Program-made: the position numbers and the translations under genes
Shown here: one piece after another, positions 34,574 through 42,153 of the stretch
Numbering within the stretch: position 1 is the stretch's first letter
Layout: each line of letters begins with the position of its first letter
NCBI RefSeq assembly: GCF_004963255.1
Contig: NZ_SUGA01000041.1
Location: forward strand, 3,338-50,210
Source of the DNA: Mesorhizobium sp.
GTDB taxonomy: Bacteria > Pseudomonadota > Alphaproteobacteria > Rhizobiales > Rhizobiaceae
Reading direction: 5' to 3'
Length of the DNA: 46,873 nt
Notes under the pieces: generated by a model
What the model saw: the letters and a program-made list of their open reading frames with translations, nothing else
The model's database searches: none
What the model was told of the DNA's origin: nothing

Positions 34574-34616
34574 TTGAACCAATTCTAAAATTGAGTCAAT
34601 TATGATTTTGTGTCAA
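34574..34616. promoter_or_regulatory. Triple TTGNNNCAA operator candidate, 17-bp period
   Basis: TTGAACCAA (34574-34582), TTGAGTCAA (34591-34599) and TTGTGTCAA (34608-34616) repeat at exactly 17 bp. The first two also form an 11-bp imperfect dyad. They lie between the divergent TetR gene and the ABC operon, about 10 nt before the TetR start. They probably bind the TetR protein. Confidence 0.65.
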
Positions 34617-34626
34617 AGAGGCCGAT

Positions 34627-35241
34627 ATGAGCGGATTGCGCGAACGGCAAAAGGCGGACCGGCACCGCCGCATCATCGATGCGGCCACCGCGCTGTTTCG
34701 CGAGGCCGGCTATGAAGGCGCCAAGATCGAGGCGATCGCCGCGCAGGCCGAGGTCTCGATCGGCACCATCTACAATTATTACCAGAACAAGGGCGACATC
34801 CTCGGCGCCATCGTGTCGATGGAAGTCAACGAGGTGCTGAATGCCGGACGAGGCGTGGTCGCCAGCCCACCCGCCAATGTCGGCGATGCGCTGGACACGC
34901 TGATCGGCATCTATATCGAGCACTCGCTGAATTACCTGAGCAAGGAGATGTGGCGCCAGGCAATGGCGATCTCGACGCAATTGCCCGACAGCCCCTTCGG
35001 CCAGGTCTACACCGCGCTCGACCGGGAACTGACCAGCCAGATCAGCGCGCTGATTGCCCGCCTGCAGGAGATCGACCTCGTGCGCCCGGACATCGACGGG
35101 CCGGCGGTGGGCGAGCTGATCTTCAACAACATGAACATGATGTTCATCGAGTTCGTGAAGCGCGACGAGGCGAGGATACCGGAGCTGAGGGCGGCGATAC
35201 GGCGGCAGAATAGGGTGCTGGTGGCGGCGATTGGGGCGTGA
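34627..35241 (+). CDS. TetR-family transcriptional regulator
   Basis: 204 residues. The N-terminal helix-turn-helix is clear: RRIIDAATALFREAGYEGAKIEAIAAQAEVSIGTIYNYYQNKGDIL (about residues 15-60). The C-terminal ligand domain is helical and not assigned to a subfamily. It is divergent from the polyamine-type ABC operon and flanked by the triple operator, so it probably represses that operon and itself until it binds the imported ligand. Confidence 0.92.
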   Translation: MSGLRERQKADRHRRIIDAATALFREAGYEGAKIEAIAAQAEVSIGTIYNYYQNKGDILGAIVSMEVNEVLNAGRGVVASPPANVGDALDTLIGIYIEHSLNYLSKEMWRQAMAISTQLPDSPFGQVYTALDRELTSQISALIARLQEIDLVRPDIDGPAVGELIFNNMNMMFIEFVKRDEARIPELRAAIRRQNRVLVAAIGA

Positions 35242-35367
35242 GGGCGTCGGGAGAGGGCAAGAGAAACAATCGCCTGAAGGATTAGCAAGGCGGCCATCGA
35301 CTGTCCACCTCTTGAGTTGAGATTGAAATCTGATACAACTTGTGAGAGCATAGGGGGCGAGGGACAA

Positions 35368-35940
35368 ATGGGGTCGTCTTCTATCTGGCACTGGGCGATC
35401 GTGCTGCTGTTGATCGGCGTGCCTGTCTTTTTTGCCGTTCGCTCGGCGAGCAAGCGGTCGCAGAATCTAGGCGATTTGGCTGGATTCAGCGGTTGGCTGA
35501 TGCTCTTGGCGATCGGGCAGGTTTTGTCACCTTTTCGCACGCTGGCCGAGCTGTTCTCCTCGAGCGAGGGTTACAAGCAGCTGATACCGCTGCCCAACGG
35601 CCCTTTGGCCGTCTGTGGCGAGATTGTACTCTTGCTGGTATTTGCAGCGTTTCAGGTGGTCGTTCTTTTCGCAATGCTGCGGCGCAGCCCGCGTTTCAAA
35701 CGGCTGTTCCTTTATCAGTGGATTGCGATTCCCGTCGTGTTCACCCTCGACACAGCTTGGACTTCGACTGTTCTCGGCGCCCCAATCAGCCAGATCCTTG
35801 CGGGAGACGCGCTGGCCGCGGTCATCGCATCGTTTGCCGTAACTGGGATTTGGGTGGCCTACGTCTATAGATCCGTCAGGGTAAGGAACACATTCGGCAA
35901 GGCTGCGGGGAGTGCGCCGATTGCGACTGTCTTTGAGTGA
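35368..35940 (+). CDS. DUF2569-like membrane protein
   Basis: 190 residues from ATG 35368, preceded by a purine-rich GGGGGCGAGGG. Five hydrophobic segments: one N-terminal (HWAIVLLLIGVPVFFAV), then GFSGWLMLLAIGQVLSPF, which is the DUF2569 motif, and three more to IASFAVTGIWVAYVY. The family has no established function. Its base composition is less GC-rich than its neighbours, which could mean later acquisition. Confidence 0.7.
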   Translation: MGSSSIWHWAIVLLLIGVPVFFAVRSASKRSQNLGDLAGFSGWLMLLAIGQVLSPFRTLAELFSSSEGYKQLIPLPNGPLAVCGEIVLLLVFAAFQVVVLFAMLRRSPRFKRLFLYQWIAIPVVFTLDTAWTSTVLGAPISQILAGDALAAVIASFAVTGIWVAYVYRSVRVRNTFGKAAGSAPIATVFE

Positions 35941-35976
35941 AGGCGAGGAGTTCGGCTCTTCGCATAGCCGTCAGCG

Positions 35977-36046
35977 GTCCTCCTACGCTAGGGCTTCGGA
36001 GGACGCTCCTTCGTCTAACGATCTTCGGGTGCCCTGCCACCCGAAG
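35977..36046. repeat. Pair of stem-loops downstream of tRNA-Thr
   Basis: GTCCTCC (35977-35983) pairs with GGAGGAC (35998-36004), and CTTCGGGTG (36023-36031) with CACCCGAAG (36038-36046). The second hairpin begins 17 nt beyond the tRNA 3' end on the minus strand, so it may guide 3' processing or termination. There is no T-run. Confidence 0.55.
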
Positions 36047-36062
36047 CTCGAAGCCTGAAGAG

Positions 36063-36138
36063 TGGTGCCCCCGGCAGGGATCGAACCCGCGACCTTCGGT
36101 TTACAAAACCGCTGCTCTACCAGCTGAGCTACAAGGGC
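36063..36138 (-). tRNA. tRNA-Thr (anticodon TGT)
   Basis: 76 nt with encoded CCA. Acceptor arms GCCCTTG and CGGGGGC pair throughout (with G:U pairs). The D arm is GCTC/GAGC, the anticodon loop TTTGTAA gives TGT, and the T arm is GCGGG-TTCGATC-CCTGC. It reads ACA threonine codons. Confidence 0.96.
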
Positions 36139-36151
36139 ATGGCGCTCCGGT

Positions 36152-36179
36152 AGCATATTTCGTGCGCCAGTAAAGACAA
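36152..36179 (-). promoter_or_regulatory. Candidate sigma-70 promoter of tRNA-Thr
   Basis: On the minus strand, TTGTCT (36174-36179) and TATGCT (36152-36157) are 16 nt apart. The -10 lies 13 nt before the tRNA 5' end. Confidence 0.5.
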
Positions 36180-36290
36180 AACTCCGTTTTGGCTTGCTGA
36201 TGGACGACGCGGCTGGCCGGCATGCTGAAAAGCGGCGCGCCGCTTCCTACATCCTTGTTCAGGTGCAATCGCATCGAACGGGGTGCCCGC

Positions 36291-36458
36291 ATGATCAGAT
36301 TAGTCATCATCCTGCCGCTCATCGTCGTGACCTGGCTTCTGCTGGTGAAGGTCGTCAGCGATCTGAAGAAGGCCAATATCGACTGGACCGGCGTCACCAC
36401 CTTCGTCGGCTTCATCGTGCTGGCGTTTTGGCTGAGGCATGTCACGGGGATGGGATGA
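36291..36458 (+). CDS. Small two-span membrane protein, unknown
   Basis: 55 residues from ATG 36291. Two hydrophobic segments (LVIILPLIVVTWLLLV and TTFVGFIVLAFWL) are separated by a charged loop (SDLKKANIDW). The stop TGA at 36456-36458 overlaps the first bases of the heptamer inverted array. No function known. Confidence 0.6.
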   Translation: MIRLVIILPLIVVTWLLLVKVVSDLKKANIDWTGVTTFVGFIVLAFWLRHVTGMG

Positions 36459-36555
36459 GGTGGTGAGTGGTGAATGGTAAATAGTGAATGGTGAATGGTG
36501 AATGGCGGCGCCTTCCGGACCATTCACTATTTACCATTCACCATTCACCCGCCTC
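36457..36555. repeat. Inverted heptamer array, GAATGGT type
   Basis: Left arm 36457-36492 reads as 7-bp units GAGTGGT, GAATGGT, AAATAGT, GAATGGT. The right arm, 36519-36555, is its reverse complement with one extra base and two changes, and two more units lie in the loop side. The arms can form a hairpin of about 36 bp. Every heptad brings a TGA, TAA or TAG, so stops occur in all frames on the strand entering each arm. Confidence 0.9.
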
Positions 36556-36676
36556 AAGCGAGCGGTTTTCAGGCCGTCGAAAAATCTGAAAAGATCTTCG
36601 AACCTTTTTTCGTGGTGCCGCGACAGACGATCAAGAGGCGGATGGTTCGCCTCTCCAGCGAAACCAGGAGATCGTC

Positions 36677-36994
36677 ATGTTCAAGCGCACCATCGTTTCC
36701 GGCCTCATCGCCACCACCGTCGCCGCCGGCTCGCTCGTCGGCACCGTCCAGCCTTCGGCCGCTCACGACCATCATCACCGCCGCGAGCTCGGCATCGGCA
36801 TTGCCGCCGGCGTCGGCGGCTTCGTCCTTGGCAGTCTGCTCGCCCAGCAGCAGCCGCGCCCGGTCTATGTCGAGGAAGGCGGCTATGAAGGTTCCTGGCA
36901 TGTTCGCCGCTGCTTGGCCCGCTACGGCAGCTATGACCCGGATACGAACACCTATATCGGCTACGACGGCTACCCGCACTATTGCCATCTGTAA
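36677..36994 (+). CDS. BA14K-family secreted protein
   Basis: 105 residues; ATG 36677 is preceded by CCAGGAG. A signal peptide (IVSGLIATTVAAGSLVGTVQPSAA) leads to a His-rich AHDHHHRR. A glycine-rich hydrophobic stretch follows (LGIGIAAGVGGFVLGSLLA). The C-terminal HVRRCLARYGSYDPDTNTYIGYDG matches the BA14K motif with paired cysteines. Brucella BA14K is an immunoreactive protein with lectin-like activity; the role in free-living relatives is unclear. Confidence 0.85.
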   Translation: MFKRTIVSGLIATTVAAGSLVGTVQPSAAHDHHHRRELGIGIAAGVGGFVLGSLLAQQQPRPVYVEEGGYEGSWHVRRCLARYGSYDPDTNTYIGYDGYPHYCHL

Positions 36995-37015
36995 GAGAAG
37001 GCGGACCAGGAAAGA

Positions 37016-37040
37016 GGGGCTGCACGCAGCCCCTTTTCTT
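37016..37040 (+). terminator. Terminator after the BA14K gene
   Basis: GGGGCTG (37016-37022) and CAGCCCC (37027-37033) with a CACG loop, followed by TTTTCTT. Confidence 0.9.
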
Positions 37041-37485
37041 GCGTTTGAGCGTTAGACACCAGTTCCCCAGCACAGGGATTTTGACTGGTCGGCTATGTTT
37101 GGCAGGTGGAATGCCTTCGAGATTGGCCAAAACCCCCAGTCGTCATCCACGGGCGGAGCAAGGAGCGAAGCGACGCGCGCAGACCCGAGGATCCATTCCG
37201 TGATTTCCGAGCGCCGCAACGGTGCAGAATTCTGCTCCGCTGCGTCCTCCGGCCAAAGTCACGGAATGGATTCCAGGGTCTCCGCGACGCCGCTTCGCGG
37301 CTGCTCCGCCCAGGAATGACGAGGTTGGAAGGCTTCGCCCAATCCTTGGCGTTTGCGCTGATTTCACGGAAAGAAGCGGTGAAAATCGTGCCCGTCGACA
37401 AACGGCAACCTTTCAAAAATCCCTGTGCAGTGCCACCAGCCTGATTGGCTGATTTGAAGCGGGCAGCTTCCCTGCGTCGACCGAT
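37041..37485. other. Gene-free region filled by a long hairpin repeat
   Basis: About 445 nt without a supported gene. Frames of 60-110 codons on both strands run through the inverted repeat at 37141-37321 and have no family features. Outside the repeat nothing was recognised. Confidence 0.6.
37141..37321. repeat. 181-bp hairpin-forming repeat
   Basis: Left arm 37141-37204 and right arm 37258-37321 are imperfect reverse complements of each other over 64 nt. They share the blocks GGGCGGAGCA, GCGAAGCG and ATCCATTCCGTGA. The centre holds the palindrome GCAGAATTCTGC (37223-37234). It resembles a repeat I recognise as frequent in Mesorhizobium. Non-coding and apparently non-autonomous. Confidence 0.85.
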
Positions 37486-37899
37486 CTAGGCTTTGGATTT
37501 CAGCTCCGGCATTGCCAGTCCGGCTGCCTTGCAGGCGCCGCTGACCGAAACGTCGTTTATCGCCACGAGATCGAAACTGTTTCCGGCGTCGGGGTAGATC
37601 TTGCCGATGAAAGGCTCATTGCCGCCGCCCTTGTCGTCGACATATCCGCACACCACGATCTCGTGCCGGCCGTTCAAACTGCGCTCTCCGGCAAGCATGG
37701 TTCCGAACTTGGCGGCGAGCGGGTTCTTCAAATGCTGGCGGACGCCGGCGGTGATGATCTCCTCCAGGGCCAACGAGATCGGGACGGGATCGACGAGAGG
37801 GTTGCCGCTGGGACCTGCGATGGGCTCGACCGGCGGCGGTGCCGCCGCCACGCATCCGCAGAGTGAAGCGACGGATAGAAGGAAAATTGTTTTCCGCAT
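37486..37899 (-). CDS. Putative lipoprotein, unknown function
   Basis: 137 residues from ATG 37899 (MRKTIFLLSVASLCGC). The lipobox LCGC places the lipidated cysteine at 15 or 17; ATG 37953 is an alternative. A Pro-rich linker (AAAPPPVEPIAGPSG) is followed by a domain with EEIITAGVRQHLKNPLAAKFGTMLAG, EIVVCGYVDDKGG and SVSGACKAAGL. The pattern (residues N-P-x-x-A-K-F and C-G-x-V) is shared by small exported proteins in rhizobia with no known role. Confidence 0.7.
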   Translation of the reverse strand: MRKTIFLLSVASLCGCVAAAPPPVEPIAGPSGNPLVDPVPISLALEEIITAGVRQHLKNPLAAKFGTMLAGERSLNGRHEIVVCGYVDDKGGGNEPFIGKIYPDAGNSFDLVAINDVSVSGACKAAGLAMPELKSKA

Positions 37900-38057
37900 C
37901 CGTGCCCTTTCGCATGCATCCCGATGGCCCGGCAAGACGGTCAAGTCCGTCATCCGGCCTGGCTAATGCCCGGTCGGCTCCTGCCACGCACCCAGCGATG
38001 TACAGCGATTTTGCAAGTGTTTAGTCTGGCGTCGGCATCAATCGAGGGGAGGGTGGC

Positions 38058-38417
38058 ATGGACAAGCAGGATCCCAAGGAAGAACGGGTCGAGCCGGTTT
38101 TCCGCAACGGCACCATCACCATCGTCGGCATCCTGCTTGCGTTTTCGCTAGGCTTCATCACGCATTGGGCGGCCAACCCGATCCCATGGCAGACCTACCA
38201 CCTGGTCGCCGTCCTGCCGATCCTGGTCGGGATCGCGCTGCAGATCCGGGCGCTTGCGATTCTGCTCGACATCAAATCCCTGCAGCGCAGCATTCATGAC
38301 CGCGCCAGTCGGATATTCATCGCCGGCCTTATCCTGGCGGCCTGCGGCGTCGGGCTGGCGATCCTGCTCGATTTCTTCGAGGTAGCGGCCAAGAGCGCCT
38401 TGCCGGGCGCGTCCTAA
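38058..38417 (+). CDS. Small membrane protein, unknown
   Basis: 119 residues with three hydrophobic segments: TIVGILLAFSLGFITHW, LVAVLPILVGIALQI and IFIAGLILAACGVGLAILLDFF. An acidic N-terminus (DKQDPKEERVEP) precedes them. ATG 38058 follows GGAGGGTGGC. Its last codons overlap the convergent IclR gene end (38414) by 4 nt. Confidence 0.7.
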   Translation: MDKQDPKEERVEPVFRNGTITIVGILLAFSLGFITHWAANPIPWQTYHLVAVLPILVGIALQIRALAILLDIKSLQRSIHDRASRIFIAGLILAACGVGLAILLDFFEVAAKSALPGAS

Positions 38418-39235
38418 TACGCTTTCACGCCGCCGATCATCTTCGTCACCTCGACCGCGGCGTCGCGCACCAGCGGGCCGATCTCGGCCAGCCGCTCGGG
38501 CGTGACCCGAACCGTCGGGCCGGACACCGAAACGCCGCCGATCGGCTCGCCATATTCGTTGAAGATGGCCGCGGCCACGCAGCGCATGCCCGGGTGGCGT
38601 TCCTCGTCGTCCACGGACCAGCCGCGATGCTTGATGGTGGCGAGATCGTGGGCGAGGGCCGAGATGTCGGAAAGCGTCCTGTCGGTGTAGCGCTGCAGGC
38701 CTGCCTTGCGCAGGATCGAGGCTACCCGTTCCGGCTCGAGATGCGCCAGCACTGCCTTGCCGATGCCTGAGGCATGGAAGGGGCTGCGTGTGCCCGGCCG
38801 GAAGAAGGCGCGGATCGCCTGATGCGTCTCGACCTGGCTGACGAAGACGACGCAATCGTCCTCGGCCACACCCAGATTGGCGGTCTCGCCGGTCTTCTCC
38901 ATCAGCTCCTGCATGACGATGCGGGCGCGGTCGACCAGCTTGCGCCGCCGCAGGAAGGCAGCGCCCATGCGGTAGGTCTCGACCCCCACCGACCAGAGCT
39001 GGTCGGTTGTATCGAACTCGACCATGCCGTGGTTTTCCAGGGTCGTCAGCATGCGATAGGCGGTGGAGGCGGCAATGCCGCTTTGCGCGGCGATTTCGCT
39101 GAGCGACAGGCCGCTCGCGTCGGCGACGATCGCGAGGATGCGCAGCGCCCGGTCGAGCGACTGCACCGAAGCCGCTTCGGAAGGGCCGTTGAAGGCGCGC
39201 GGCCGGCCGCGCTGGCGTTTTTCGGTGGTCTCCAT
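38414..39235 (-). CDS. IclR-family transcriptional regulator
   Basis: 273 residues. The N-terminal winged helix-turn-helix is SLDRALRILAIVADASGLSLSEIAAQSGIAASTAYRMLTTLENHGMV. The C-terminal effector domain has VETHQAIRAFFRPG, FHASGIGKAVLAHL, GWSVDDEERHPGMRCVAAAIFNEYGEPIGGVSVSG, typical of IclR. It is divergent from gcl-hyi-glxR and probably controls it in response to glyoxylate or a related metabolite, as AllR does in E. coli. Confidence 0.93.
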   Translation of the reverse strand: METTEKRQRGRPRAFNGPSEAASVQSLDRALRILAIVADASGLSLSEIAAQSGIAASTAYRMLTTLENHGMVEFDTTDQLWSVGVETYRMGAAFLRRRKLVDRARIVMQELMEKTGETANLGVAEDDCVVFVSQVETHQAIRAFFRPGTRSPFHASGIGKAVLAHLEPERVASILRKAGLQRYTDRTLSDISALAHDLATIKHRGWSVDDEERHPGMRCVAAAIFNEYGEPIGGVSVSGPTVRVTPERLAEIGPLVRDAAVEVTKMIGGVKAY

Positions 39236-39439
39236 GAGCCAACATTCTCACTGAATTCGCGCGAGGTGCAATGGAAAAGTTTTTCATCACTCTGGCAGGG
39301 TGAATTTCTGGAAAACCGAAAATGACATGAATTCAATGGGTAAATGCCGTTTGCTGGAAATGAAAAAATATCCTGAAAAAATTGAAAATTCGAACGCGCG
39401 CTGTCACTATCAAGCCAACCAACGAAATGGAGGCTTGTC
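39236..39439. promoter_or_regulatory. Divergent control region of the IclR gene and gcl
   Basis: AT-rich compared with its surroundings. It contains GAAAAGTTTTTC around 39272 and direct repeats TGAAAAAAT at 39361-39369 and 39374-39382, 13 bp apart. These are candidate IclR sites; the exact operator is not resolved. Confidence 0.45.
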
Positions 39440-41221
39440 ATGGCCAGGATGCGCGCTGTCGACGCGGCGGTTCTCGTTCTCGAAAAGGAAGGCATCTCCA
39501 ATGCCTTCGGCGTGCCGGGCGCCGCGATCAATCCGCTCTATTCGGCGCTGAAGGCGCGCGGCACCATCCGCCATGTGCTTGCCCGCCATGTCGAGGGCGC
39601 CTCGCATATGGCCGAAGGCTACACGCGGGCCAAGGCCGGCAATATCGGGCTCTGCATCGGGACCTCCGGTCCAGCCGGCACCGACATGATCACCGGCCTC
39701 TATTCGGCGTCCGCGGACTCAATCCCGATCCTCTGCATCACTGGCCAGGCGCCGCGTGCGCGTCTCAACAAGGAGGATTTCCAGGCCGTCGACATCGCGT
39801 CGATCGCCACGCCCGTCGCCAAATGGGCGGTCACCGTCATGGAACCTTACCTGGTGCCGATGGCGCTGCAGAAGGCGTTCCATCTGATGCGGTCCTCGCG
39901 TCCGGGCCCGGTCCTGGTCGACCTGCCACTCGACGTGCAATTGGCCGAGATCGAGTTTGACATCGAGGCCTATGAGCCGCTTGCGCCCTTCAAGCCGGCG
40001 ATGACGCGCGCCCAGGCCGAGAAGGCGCTGGCGATGCTCAACGAGGCGGAAAAGCCGCTGATCGTCGCCGGCGGCGGCATCATCAACGCCGATGCCTCCG
40101 ACCTCCTGATCGAGTTCGCCGAAGTCACCGGCGTGCCGGTCATCCCGACGCTGATGGGCTGGGGCGCGATCCCCGACGACCATCGGCTGATGGCCGGCAT
40201 GTGTGGCCTGCAGACGTCGCACCGCTACGGTAACGCGACGATGCTGGCGTCAGACTTCGTCTTCGGCATCGGTAACCGCTGGGCCAACCGTCACACCGGC
40301 TCGGTCGATGTCTACACCAAGGGCAAGAAATTCATCCATGTCGACATCGAGCCCACCCAGATCGGCCGCGTCTTCGCGCCGGATCTCGGCCTCGTGTCGG
40401 ATGCGGGTGCGGCGCTGAAGATCCTGCTCGACGTCGCCACCGAATGGCGCACGGCCGGCAGGCTGCGCGACTGGTCGGGCTGGGCCAAGGAATGCCAGCA
40501 GCGCAAGAAGACCATGAAGCGGAAGACGCATTTCGAGCAGGTGCCGCTGAAGCCGCAGCGTGTCTATGAGGAGATGAACAAGGCTTTTGGCCGCGACACC
40601 ACCTATGTCACCACGATCGGCCTGTCGCAGATCGCCGGCGCGCAGTTCCTGCATGTCTACAAGCCGCGCAACTGGATCAATTGCGGCCAGGCCGGCCCGC
40701 TCGGCTGGACGCTGCCGGCGGCGCTTGGCGTGCGCGCCGCCGATCCGGACCGGAACATCGTCGCGCTTTCCGGCGACTACGATTTCCAGTTCATGATCGA
40801 GGAACTGGCCGTCGGAGCGCAGCACAAGCTGCCCTACATCCACGTCGTCGTGAACAACGCCTATCTCGGCCTCATTCGGCAGGCGCAGCGCGGTTTCTCG
40901 ATGGACTACGAGGTGAGCCTCGCCTTCGAGAACGTCAACCGCGCAGGCGATCCGGGGGCGGGCTACGGCGTCGATCATGTCGCCGTCGCCGAGGCGATGG
41001 GCTGCAAGGCGGTCCGCGTGAAGAAGCCCGAGGAATTCGCCGGCGCCTTCAAGGAAGCGCAGCGGCTGATGAAGGAGCACCAGGTTCCGGTGGTCCTGGA
41101 ATTCATCCTCGAGCGCGTCACCAACATTTCGATGGGCACCGAAATCGACAAGATCACCGAATTCGAGGAACTTGCCGAGAGCCATGAGGATGCGCCGACG
41201 GCCATCGTCATGTTGGATTGA
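39440..41221 (+). CDS. gcl: Glyoxylate carboligase (tartronate-semialdehyde synthase)
   Basis: 593 residues. A ThDP and FAD enzyme joining two glyoxylates into tartronate semialdehyde with CO2 release. Landmarks: AFGVPGAAINPLYSAL, RHVEGASHMAEGYTRA, GTSGPAGTDMITGLYSAS and the ThDP-binding SGDYDFQFMIEEL. Position 51 is Val where almost all ThDP enzymes have Glu, the known hallmark of GCL (V51 in E. coli). A good ribosome site (GGAGG) precedes ATG 39440. First gene of the operon with hyi 27 nt downstream. Confidence 0.97.
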   Translation: MARMRAVDAAVLVLEKEGISNAFGVPGAAINPLYSALKARGTIRHVLARHVEGASHMAEGYTRAKAGNIGLCIGTSGPAGTDMITGLYSASADSIPILCITGQAPRARLNKEDFQAVDIASIATPVAKWAVTVMEPYLVPMALQKAFHLMRSSRPGPVLVDLPLDVQLAEIEFDIEAYEPLAPFKPAMTRAQAEKALAMLNEAEKPLIVAGGGIINADASDLLIEFAEVTGVPVIPTLMGWGAIPDDHRLMAGMCGLQTSHRYGNATMLASDFVFGIGNRWANRHTGSVDVYTKGKKFIHVDIEPTQIGRVFAPDLGLVSDAGAALKILLDVATEWRTAGRLRDWSGWAKECQQRKKTMKRKTHFEQVPLKPQRVYEEMNKAFGRDTTYVTTIGLSQIAGAQFLHVYKPRNWINCGQAGPLGWTLPAALGVRAADPDRNIVALSGDYDFQFMIEELAVGAQHKLPYIHVVVNNAYLGLIRQAQRGFSMDYEVSLAFENVNRAGDPGAGYGVDHVAVAEAMGCKAVRVKKPEEFAGAFKEAQRLMKEHQVPVVLEFILERVTNISMGTEIDKITEFEELAESHEDAPTAIVMLD

Positions 41222-41248
41222 GTTCAGGCGGAACGAAGGAGAAGAAGA

Positions 41249-42046
41249 ATGCCGCGTTTTTCAGCCAATCTGTCGATGCTCTTCGGCGAGCATGAGTTCC
41301 TCGATCGCTTCGATGCCGCCGCCCGCGCGGGCTTCAAGGGCGTCGAATATATCGGCCCCTATGATCACGCGCCGGATGTCGTCGCGGCGCGCCTGAAGAA
41401 GAACGGCCTGACCCAGGTTCTCTTCAACCTGCCGGCTGGCGACTGGGCGAAAGGCGAACGCGGCATAGCCGCGCTGCCGGACCGGGTGCCGGAGTTCCGC
41501 CAGGGCGTCGCCAGGGCGATCACTTATGCGCATGCGCTGGGCTGCGAGCAGGTGAACTGCCTGGCCGGCATCGCGCCAGAGGGCGCCGATCGCGCGGTGC
41601 TGGAGAACGTCTTTGCCGAGAACCTGGCCTTCGCGGCGGAAAAGCTGGAGCAGGCCGGCATCAGGTTGCTGATCGAGCCGATCAACACCCGCGACATCCC
41701 GGGCTTCTTCCTGAATTACTCCGACCAGGCCTTGGCGCTGATCGACCGCATCGGCTCGAAGAACCTCTATTTGCAATACGACATCTATCACATGCAGATC
41801 ATGGAGGGGGATCTCGCCCGTACCATCGAGGCGAACCTCGGCCGCATCGCGCATATCCAGCTTGCGGACAATCCCGGCCGTCACGAGCCGGGGACGGGCG
41901 AGATCAATTATCCCTTCCTCTACGACCACATCGACCGCCTCGGTTACTCCGGCTGGATGGGCGCCGAATACAAGCCGAAGGTCGGCACGGAAGCCGGGCT
42001 CGGCTGGTTCCAGCAATTTGCCGGGCAGGGGAGCGCCGCGGCTTAA
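41249..42046 (+). CDS. hyi: Hydroxypyruvate isomerase
   Basis: 265 residues. It interconverts hydroxypyruvate and tartronate semialdehyde. TIM-barrel AP-endonuclease-2-like pattern: FSANLSMLFGEHEFLDRFDAAARAGFKGVEYI, LNCLAG-like VNCLAGIAP, LIEPINTRDIPGFFL with a metal-binding glutamate, YLQYDIYHMQ and HIQLADNPGRHEPGTGEINY, and a final MGAEYKPKV. AGGAGAAG precedes the ATG. Middle gene of gcl-hyi-glxR. Confidence 0.95.
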   Translation: MPRFSANLSMLFGEHEFLDRFDAAARAGFKGVEYIGPYDHAPDVVAARLKKNGLTQVLFNLPAGDWAKGERGIAALPDRVPEFRQGVARAITYAHALGCEQVNCLAGIAPEGADRAVLENVFAENLAFAAEKLEQAGIRLLIEPINTRDIPGFFLNYSDQALALIDRIGSKNLYLQYDIYHMQIMEGDLARTIEANLGRIAHIQLADNPGRHEPGTGEINYPFLYDHIDRLGYSGWMGAEYKPKVGTEAGLGWFQQFAGQGSAAA

Positions 42047-42065
42047 GAGCCGGCGATGAAACAGC

Positions 42066-42114
42066 CAATCTCCCCCAAAGTGGGGGAGATGGCCGGCAGG
42101 CCAGAGGGGGGCGC
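42066..42114. repeat. Short palindromic repeat inside the gcl operon
   Basis: Perfect stem ATCTCCCCC (42068-42076) and GGGGGAGAT (42082-42090), then GGCCGGCAGGCC and AGAGGGGGGCGC. I recognise this block as a frequent intergenic repeat of Mesorhizobium. It separates hyi from glxR by 107 nt. Confidence 0.8.
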
Positions 42115-42153
42115 GAAGGAACGCGACCTCAACAACTGCGACGGAGCAAAACA

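Noticed and set aside
37095..37444. Several 70-110 codon frames on both strands
   Set aside because: They run through the inverted repeat at 37141-37321, so they mirror each other, and they lack signals or family patterns.
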